This document shows, piece by piece, positions 58,572 to 64,000 of a DNA stretch of 64,000 nt. Below the pieces are notes generated by a model. The model searched no databases. It was not told the DNA's origin and worked only from the letters and a program-made list of their open reading frames with translations. A program made the position numbers and the translations under genes. Origin of the DNA: Fimbriimonadaceae bacterium (lineage in GTDB: Bacteria > Armatimonadota > Fimbriimonadia > Fimbriimonadales > Fimbriimonadaceae); NCBI GenBank assembly GCA_019638675.1, contig JAHBTE010000001.1, positions 1,582,605-1,646,604 on the forward strand, in the 5' to 3' direction. The first letter of the stretch is position 1. The number at the start of each line of letters is the position of its first letter.

Positions 58572-60791
58572 ATGAGACGGTCGCTTATAGTCGTTGCATC
58601 AATTTGTGTTATAGGAACGGTTTGGTGGGTAGGAACAATGCCCAAGCAGGCAAGGGCACAAGAGACTCCGACCGTGGTGCGTTCACTTCCGGCGGTAGCC
58701 CCACTTGAAGTCAAGGATTCTAAGTTGCCTGCCGAGCTTGTTTCGGCAATTAAAAAGTATGTTGGTCAAGGCATTCCAGATGTGCGCGGGGGAGAACTTC
58801 GCACAGCAAAAATGGCACAGGTTCCTGGCTACCAAGGAATGCCAGACCGAGTAGACGTGATTGGCTGGGTTATGCCGGCCGATGAAAATGGTGTTCAAGT
58901 GGTTGTTACGTTGTTTGGAGCGATTCATCGTGTCGCCAGCCCAGGCGAGCCGATTAGTGTTGACGAAGCTTTCAGCAAGTCTTATGATGCTGACCAATAC
59001 ATGGTGGAAATGAGCCGCATGATGATGGATCGGTCTTTATGTAAGATCGTTATGTTAGTTATTGCTGGCGAAACTGAAAGTGCAGAAAAGTATTTTGAGC
59101 AAATGAAATCCGGAAATCCGGGGGTTCAAAATTGGGTTAACGGGCCAAATACGAATTACGAATCATTTTTGGGTCAACTCTTTTTTAATTCAAATTTTGC
59201 CACGATGAACCGTCTTGCAAAAGACACAGACTGGGGAAATGCGCTGACCGCCGCAATCCGTGCAAAATACTGCGAAGAACATATTTCTACTGGTCAAGGA
59301 CGCATTTACCCAGGCTATGGCATTGGTTTGGTGAAAACCGATCAGATTATTCTCGATCTAGAACGTCGTATTAAAGAGAACCGCCCCGTTCCTAAAATTA
59401 TTGATATTGTTGCCCTAGAGCCAGAGGCTCGCCGTAAGGCTTTGATTCAGGCATTAGATGGGACGGTGAAGCTTGATCCGCAAGAACCACAGTTGTCTGT
59501 AGCAGGATTGATTACCGAGGAAGGAGAAGCAATTATTCCCGACCTGATTGAGGCCTACCGAACAGATGATCGAGTTTCGTTTACGATGAACGAATTCGGA
59601 TTTCCGAATAACATGCCTCAGCCCGTACGAACCTTAATTCATCGATATATTTCGCAACTTTGGGTAGGCATGCCAGCACTTCCTTATAGTTCAATGGAAG
59701 GAAGATATGATCGTTCGGCTGACTACTGGAGTGCCAGTTGGAAAGAGCATTCCAAGCTTTCTGGTGGTCAGCGATATTTGAATTCTATTGCTGACCTGAA
59801 GAATTCAGATCGTTCGGCTTCCTCATCATTAATGGGTTTATTTGCGAAAGGTACGGGAGGCGGCAAAGTCACATATGTTCCAGGACGAGTGCCGATTATC
59901 TTGGATCAGCTAACCGATGCGGAGCGCAAGAAGTTAGCTGAAGCTTTAGAGAAACGTATCATCCGCTTTGGTGATCCCATTGACAGGAATCCTGATTTTG
60001 AAGCAGTTGGTCAGCTTTGTATTGGTCTTGCTCACGTAAAAGGGAAAGATTCGATTCCTGCTTTGAGGCAGTTTACATTAGAGGTTTTAGCCAAGCTATC
60101 AGTTGCAAGTGATAACAGTTGGTCGCAATACGGAGGTGCTTTGGGAGCCGTGATTTCTCAAAGAATTGCCCTTGGAGATGAAAAGGCAGCCCTCGTTGAC
60201 TATCAGGCAGCCTTGGCTAATTATTCGGTTAAGAACGTTTTGAACCAAGATGCACTGCGTACGGGATGGGAGCATCCGAACAATGCGGCGGTTCAAGATT
60301 TAGTAGCTTCTGCACTTTCTCGCGCCATAAATAAACTTAAAAGCGAAGGCGGAAATGAAGTGAGCCGATCCTACGTCATGCTCAATAATTTCCATCGTCA
60401 ATCCTGGTTTGGTTCGCTGGGAATTAAGAGGGTGATTGCCGATATGGTTTCGGATAACACCCAACTTGGAACCATCAAAACAACTAGCCGCGACTCCTAC
60501 GTTCAGGTTGAGTACACATATCCAAATGGTCGTGGATCAACTTCCTACTCTAAAGATGTAGCGAATTTGGTTGCGGATAAGGAAATGACCTTGTACGCTG
60601 GTGACCTTTCGATCATGCAGATTGATAACGGCATCAAAGATATGAAATTTATCCTGGCCCGACCGGAGGAAGCAAGGAAATCGTTCCGCGCTGACTTTGC
60701 TAAGAAATTGAGGGACAAGGGCTTTGATTGGAAAGCCCATCTCGAAAATCGTTACTATGGCGGGAACGAGTTACCGATCTATCGGCCATAA
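58572..60791 (+). CDS. Large exported protein, unknown function
   Basis: A 739-residue protein with an N-terminal signal/anchor (RSLIVVASICVIGTVWWVGTM). The rest is mostly helical with HEAT-like fragments (KIIDIVALEPEARRKALIQALDGTV, ALRQFTLEVLAKLSVASDN) and a long acidic-basic alternation. No family is recognised. It is AT-rich with an ordinary start. A strong terminator follows it. Confidence 0.7.
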   Translation: MRRSLIVVASICVIGTVWWVGTMPKQARAQETPTVVRSLPAVAPLEVKDSKLPAELVSAIKKYVGQGIPDVRGGELRTAKMAQVPGYQGMPDRVDVIGWVMPADENGVQVVVTLFGAIHRVASPGEPISVDEAFSKSYDADQYMVEMSRMMMDRSLCKIVMLVIAGETESAEKYFEQMKSGNPGVQNWVNGPNTNYESFLGQLFFNSNFATMNRLAKDTDWGNALTAAIRAKYCEEHISTGQGRIYPGYGIGLVKTDQIILDLERRIKENRPVPKIIDIVALEPEARRKALIQALDGTVKLDPQEPQLSVAGLITEEGEAIIPDLIEAYRTDDRVSFTMNEFGFPNNMPQPVRTLIHRYISQLWVGMPALPYSSMEGRYDRSADYWSASWKEHSKLSGGQRYLNSIADLKNSDRSASSSLMGLFAKGTGGGKVTYVPGRVPIILDQLTDAERKKLAEALEKRIIRFGDPIDRNPDFEAVGQLCIGLAHVKGKDSIPALRQFTLEVLAKLSVASDNSWSQYGGALGAVISQRIALGDEKAALVDYQAALANYSVKNVLNQDALRTGWEHPNNAAVQDLVASALSRAINKLKSEGGNEVSRSYVMLNNFHRQSWFGSLGIKRVIADMVSDNTQLGTIKTTSRDSYVQVEYTYPNGRGSTSYSKDVANLVADKEMTLYAGDLSIMQIDNGIKDMKFILARPEEARKSFRADFAKKLRDKGFDWKAHLENRYYGGNELPIYRP

Positions 60792-60800
60792 GTAACCAGA

Positions 60801-60835
60801 TTAACCAGTCTTAGTCATTTGCTAAGACTGGTTAA
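60801..60835. terminator. Bidirectional terminator
   Basis: TTAACCAGTCTTAG (60801-60814) and CTAAGACTGGTTAA (60822-60835) pair perfectly around a 7-base loop. It lies between convergent genes and overlaps the stop codon of the thioredoxin-domain gene. Confidence 0.85.
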
Positions 60836-61917
60836 TTAGTAAGGAACTTCACCATGTCGTTGACTCCCCGATAGCCGACGGCGCGGTTGAGTTCTTTACC
60901 ACTTGGGTCAAGAAGAATCATGGTGGGGTAAGCGGTGACGTTGTACTTTTTGGTGAGGTCGCGGTGAATATCGCCATCCACCTTTACGGCAACGATATGC
61001 TTTGCCGCATCAACCACAGCTTGTGCGGTGTAAACGAGCTCATCCATCGTTTTGCAAGGCCCGCACCAGGTCGCTTCGAAATCCACGAGCATGTTCTTTT
61101 TCTCAGCTTTTGATTGCTTGAGCGCGGCCTTGAAATCATGACCGAATGGCACTGGTTTTGGCGCGCGTGCTGCAGCTTTGTCATCAAGGTAAGGGTCGCG
61201 CTGATTTGACTCTTCTGCTTCAGTGAAGCCAGGGTCAAACGATTCGAACTTGATGAACATTCCGTCTGGGTCGATTCCGAGCGGGCGGTAGCAGATGCCA
61301 TCAAGCCAGACGTGATCTTCGAGTCCGCGTGATTTAGGCTCCCAGAGTCCGGCTCTCGTGCGAGAAAGGATCCAGTGGTCGCGCTGATCGAAAACGCCAT
61401 CCATATTCATTTCGGTGATCAGAACGTATGCTGTTTGGTCTCCAAGTGTGACCTGGCCCTCGTGCCATCCTCGGCGACTCCAACGAAGGGTGGGAACGGC
61501 TTCTGGTTCAAGCGGATCTTCGACGTACCAGAGATTGATTGGGTAGGGTCGTGATTTGCCGTCGGCGGTTGGGATGGAAATATTCACCGGGCCGAAACTT
61601 GACCACCACTTTCCGGTGCGCTCGGTGGGCGTGGCTTTAAAGATTTCGTTTTCGGTTGATTGGCGGTCGCGGTTGCTATCGATCCAAAGCGTGTTGTAAT
61701 AGGGGGAGTCAACTTTGCTGAGTTGGATTCGGATTGGCTCGGTGCCCTTTGCTCCGAGCGGGAAGGAACCGAACAGGTCTTTCCCTTGAAGCTTAAGCGC
61801 GACGGCGGCTCCTTTGGGTGACCAGCGGATGGAATCTTTGGTGGCTGGGTCAGCGGGAGTAAGGGTTGCGGTAATGGTATCTGCCAAAGTGAGCGCAAGG
61901 ACGGCGGCAGTAATCAT
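60832..61917 (-). CDS. Thioredoxin-domain secreted protein
   Basis: A 361-residue protein with a weak signal at the N-terminus and a beta-rich body (residues about 20-240) of unknown family. The C-terminal 110 residues are a thioredoxin domain: MLVDFEATWCGPCKTMDEL, then VKVDGDIHRDLTKKYNVTAYPTMILLD with the cis-Pro and GYRGVNDMVKFL. The WCGPC active site is intact. It is probably an extracytoplasmic disulfide reductase or oxidase with a fused sensor-like body. Confidence 0.88.
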   Translation of the reverse strand: MITAAVLALTLADTITATLTPADPATKDSIRWSPKGAAVALKLQGKDLFGSFPLGAKGTEPIRIQLSKVDSPYYNTLWIDSNRDRQSTENEIFKATPTERTGKWWSSFGPVNISIPTADGKSRPYPINLWYVEDPLEPEAVPTLRWSRRGWHEGQVTLGDQTAYVLITEMNMDGVFDQRDHWILSRTRAGLWEPKSRGLEDHVWLDGICYRPLGIDPDGMFIKFESFDPGFTEAEESNQRDPYLDDKAAARAPKPVPFGHDFKAALKQSKAEKKNMLVDFEATWCGPCKTMDELVYTAQAVVDAAKHIVAVKVDGDIHRDLTKKYNVTAYPTMILLDPSGKELNRAVGYRGVNDMVKFLTN

Positions 61918-62020
61918 AGTCGCAGTTTACTGGCTTGTGTACGTTATTTGGATGTAGTTCTCTTGTGGCTTTTAGGTATCGGCAACGTGATTAAGCATAG
62001 GCCGGTAGTTGGTTTCAATC

Positions 62021-62236
62021 GTGAAATATCGCTTCCACGAGCTATGGGAAATTGTTTGGGAGTCGCTCTGTGATATCTGGGATTGGGTGCGGCAATTCGC
62101 CCAATCAGTGGGCGGTTGGTTTTGGGCGATTTATGCAAGTTGCGAGTGTCTGGGATGTTTGATATGGCTGGTTTCGAGTTTGGCAGCAGGAGTGGCTGCG
62201 TTTTGGAAGTTGATCGGCCAGGGTGCCCCACAGTAG
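62021..62236 (+). CDS. Trp-rich small membrane protein
   Basis: A 71-residue frame from GTG 62021, rich in Trp (eight) with HELWEIVWESLCDIWDWVRQ and GGWFWAIYASCECLGCLIWLVSSL. The second part is a hydrophobic, Cys-containing helix; the first is amphipathic. No ribosome site is clear and no family is recognised. It lies in a 418-base stretch between well-supported genes, and the composition is unlike a random frame. A TTG at 62009 is an alternative start. Confidence 0.4.
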   Translation: MKYRFHELWEIVWESLCDIWDWVRQFAQSVGGWFWAIYASCECLGCLIWLVSSLAAGVAAFWKLIGQGAPQ

Positions 62237-62257
62237 TTTTTAGCAAGTGTTTTCTAT

Positions 62258-62286
62258 CAACCCTCCCCAAGCCTGGGGGGGAATTG
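62258..62286. repeat. Palindromic repeat copy near 62.3 kb
   Basis: CAACCCTCCCCAAG then CCTGGGGGG, followed by GAATTGG. It is an imperfect copy of the repeat family around DUF559 and at 51.5 kb. It may also form the terminator of the small gene before it. Confidence 0.65.
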
Positions 62287-62335
62287 GAAAAAGCGCTTTG
62301 TACTGGGAACTGAGCTGCCAGCTGACTTTCATTAG

Positions 62336-62482
62336 ATGCCACCATCTGAATCGACATACCGTATAAATAGCGTGGGCGTGACGAGAAGAAAGAGAGAATA
62401 TTGGCGAGAGCGCGACACCGACTACTGGTGGGATTGGTGGATTCTTGGTGATCTGATTTACTGGTTGTGGTGGTGGCGATAG
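62336..62482 (+). CDS. Trp-rich microprotein
   Basis: A 48-residue frame from ATG 62336; GTG 62378 gives 34 residues. The C-terminal half is extraordinary: after a basic RRKREYWRERD stretch comes YWWDWWILGDLIYW and a final LWWWR, nine Trp in 34 residues. Such density suggests a membrane-interface peptide, for example antimicrobial or a Trp-rich sensory protein, but no family is known to me. It sits 46 bases upstream of the gluzincin-like gene and may be read with it. TATAAAT at 62362 may be a promoter -10 box. Confidence 0.4.
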   Translation: MPPSESTYRINSVGVTRRKREYWRERDTDYWWDWWILGDLIYWLWWWR

Positions 62483-62527
62483 GCCGTCTTAAAAAACAAT
62501 ACTTGTCCAAGCGTATGAAGACTATCA

Positions 62528-63475
62528 ATGAGTGATCTTCAGCCCATAGATAGCGGAATGATGACCGGCGTGGCGGGGCGCTACGGGGGCGCGGGGGCGA
62601 GCGTAGGATGGAAAATCGTACTTGATCTATATTACGAAGATCGTATTCAAGAAGCGTTTAATGAAGCGGTTGCTTTAGGAGTTGGGGAAGCCGCTTACGG
62701 AACGCGGATGTACCGGATGGTCGAAGCAGAGTATCGATCGTTTGAGGTGAGCGAGGTTCACGACGTAACCGAAATCTTGAGCGTTGAGCTTCCCAAAGAA
62801 CTTGAACAAACAGATAAGGAGTTTGTTTTACGTGCGGCTCGCGAAGAACTGGAATCGGTGTTTTCGAGCATGGGATATGAGCCTATCGAGAAGGTGCGCT
62901 TGAGCCTGCTCATGCCCGAGAGCCAGGCGATGTGGAATCCATATCGGTCGGGTTATTGTGTTGATAAGATTCCGTTCGACAAGGTGTGCCTGCCGGTGAA
63001 CATGATCGGCAACGAGCCGGCATTTAGAGGTGCGTTAAGACATGAGTATTCGCACGTGGTCAACTTAAATTTGGCGCAGGGCCACATGCCAACTTGGATG
63101 GAAGAGGCGATTGCCATGATCATGGAAGGGAACTTGAGTGGTCAGTATCTGTCGGCGTTGCGAACCGGTGCTGCAACTTGGCGCAACCCTCGAGATTTAG
63201 ATGCCCTCTTCGCGGGCGATAGGCGAGTTGCTACGACCCAGAATGGCATCTGGGAGGCTTATCAACAATCGGGCATGATTGGTCGGTATTTGGTTGCCCT
63301 CAAGGGTAAATCTGGCTTGGGAGAACTGGGCCGGGCGTTTTCAGATAACTCAGTTTTGCAAGAGATCAAAATGCGGGTAACGGGTCAGGCCCCAGCCGAC
63401 GAAGCTCTGCGCGAGACGTTCGACCTGGGGCTGGATGAAGTGTTCGACTCGGCTTATCAAGCGGCCATTGCTTGA
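62528..63475 (+). CDS. Gluzincin-like zinc metalloprotein
   Basis: A 315-residue protein. The zinc motif HEYSH is at residues 172-176, followed by VVNLNLAQGHMPTWMEEAIAMIMEGN, where the Glu of WMEEA is the likely third ligand (gluzincin pattern, peptidase MA-like). The N-terminal 120 residues (FNEAVALGVGEAAYGTRMYRMVEAEYRSFEVSE) are helical. No signal peptide is evident. It resembles the BSP protein at 31432 only in the catalytic region. Its end overlaps the convergent DUF2726 gene. Confidence 0.82.
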   Translation: MSDLQPIDSGMMTGVAGRYGGAGASVGWKIVLDLYYEDRIQEAFNEAVALGVGEAAYGTRMYRMVEAEYRSFEVSEVHDVTEILSVELPKELEQTDKEFVLRAAREELESVFSSMGYEPIEKVRLSLLMPESQAMWNPYRSGYCVDKIPFDKVCLPVNMIGNEPAFRGALRHEYSHVVNLNLAQGHMPTWMEEAIAMIMEGNLSGQYLSALRTGAATWRNPRDLDALFAGDRRVATTQNGIWEAYQQSGMIGRYLVALKGKSGLGELGRAFSDNSVLQEIKMRVTGQAPADEALRETFDLGLDEVFDSAYQAAIA

Positions 63476-63980
63476 AGAATTTCTTCAATTGTGATGGATT
63501 GCCAAGGTGCTAATCTTAAGATTGGAATCCCTGCCTCGGCCAATGCTTGATTTTTCACTTGGTCGCTTTTTTGGCGGTCAGCGCGTTGGTGACTCCGGTC
63601 GTCGATTTCAATAGCTAGGCGAATGCGCCCAGTATCTGATTCGATGATGACAAAGTCGAGGTGCTTTTGGGAAATTCGTCCAAAGTTTCCGTTCTTAAAG
63701 CCGTTCGATCCGTGATCTACGACGTCTTTGAATGAAACTTTGGGGCAAAGGTGAAACTCATTTGGGAGATATGGGTTGGTTCTGCGAGCAAAATCAAGTT
63801 CAGGAGCGGTTAAGAGGCTTTCTTTCGCCGAATAGTCAGAAATTGATACAGATGGAGATATTTTTTTTTAGGGGTCAGTAGACGCTTTAAATATATGCAT
63901 AGAATTTGAACAGCAGTCACTGCAAGAAGAAACGTAGCTATCATCTTTATGAAGGGCATCAGTATTGGTGTGTAGTCCAT
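63457..63980 (-). CDS. DUF2726 protein split by a frameshift at A9
   Basis: From ATG 63980 frame 1 reads MDYTPILMPFIKMIATFLLA, a membrane helix, then KRLLTPKKK up to a run of nine A (RNA sense, 63861-63869) and stops soon after. A second frame, opened by a -1 shift at that run, carries the DUF2726 core: SLLTAPELDFARRTNPYLP, FGRISQKHLDFVIIESDTG and LAIEIDDRSHQRADRQKSD, ending at TGA 63457. This second frame has no ATG, GTG or TTG near its start, so it depends on the shift. A -1 frameshift, transcript slippage, a mutation or a sequencing error could explain it. The gene has an N-terminal anchor, as DUF2726 proteins often do. Confidence 0.65.
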
Positions 63981-64000
63981 GTACTTAAGTCTTATTCCAT

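Noticed and set aside
61944-62528. 194-codon minus-strand frame across the Trp-rich region
   Set aside because: Low-complexity Ser/Thr/Pro/Arg sequence with no family. The plus strand has the more protein-like frames.
1-64000. CRISPR arrays, tRNA and rRNA genes
   Set aside because: No spaced direct-repeat array and no tRNA- or rRNA-like sequence was noticed. This was by eye; a dedicated scan would be decisive.

Overview
This is bacterial chromosomal DNA of moderate GC with short intergenic gaps, many single-gene units on alternating strands, and weak or missing Shine-Dalgarno sites at many starts. Several traits together point to Armatimonadota, most likely class Fimbriimonadia: a PEP-CTERM protein ending in RRRKS, a DUF1800 protein, a SARP/BTAD-like regulator with TPRs, PD40 propeller lipoproteins, a prepilin-like protein, and many DinB, SRPBCC, VOC and YciI 'housekeeping accessory' genes. 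No rRNA, tRNA or CRISPR array was seen. The taxonomic call is an inference from gene content.

Layout. 1-3.1 kb: a lipoprotein cut by the window edge is divergent from a small XRE repressor across an inverted repeat. Next comes a minus-strand module with an HTH-methyltransferase fusion, a 16-residue C-K-P-I repeat peptide behind a strong ribosome site and a hairpin, and a GNAT enzyme. 3.3-11.5 kb: DinB, DUF1801, AlkD-like repair, VOC, YciI, a propeller lipoprotein with a TPR regulator, DUF1905, an EamA transporter, DUF1579, and an ArsR/SRPBCC pair. 11.6-23.4 kb: a Cys-rich copper-storage-like protein, a TPR protein followed by three DinB genes, an alpha/beta hydrolase, DUF1800, a secreted thioredoxin-like protein interrupted by one in-frame UGA, a frameshifted HAD-like gene, an AlbA_2 protein and a GC-rich epimerase. 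23.5-38 kb: PEP-CTERM, DUF72, a copper-amine-oxidase-N-like protein, an ArsR plus three-SRPBCC operon, DoxX, a nuclease-like protein, beta-carbonic anhydrase, a secreted Lys/Ser-tailed protein, an EEP hydrolase, a BSP-type metalloprotein, a PQQ/HEAT/TSP3 mosaic protein, a Tat-exported phosphoesterase, VOC, DUF1272 and DUF2461.

38-51 kb: a second propeller lipoprotein, a DUF559 nuclease bracketed by inverted copies of a G/C-rich palindromic repeat, an ABC exporter, a 1354-residue triple amidohydrolase, CsbD-like and DUF5665 proteins, RidA, a prepilin-like protein, a D-aminoacylase with a beta-helix protein, a GNAT and a cytochrome P460 lipoprotein. 51.5-54.3 kb: a complete IS1595-family element (26-bp inverted ends, 8-bp target duplication) with two unknown passenger genes and a 50-residue small protein, inserted into another copy of the repeat. 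54.3-64 kb: an APH-like kinase, paralogous small membrane proteins, DUF1990 beside a TIGR01777 epimerase, two secreted proteins, two tryptophan-rich microproteins, a gluzincin-like protein and a DUF2726 protein split by a frameshift at nine adenines.

The best candidates for undescribed biology are the peptide/GNAT/HTH-methyltransferase module near 1.6-3.1 kb, the in-frame UGA with a SECIS-like hairpin near 20.5 kb, the passenger pair inside the IS1595 element, the Trp-rich microproteins near 62.2 kb, and the pairing of DUF559 with the repeat family.
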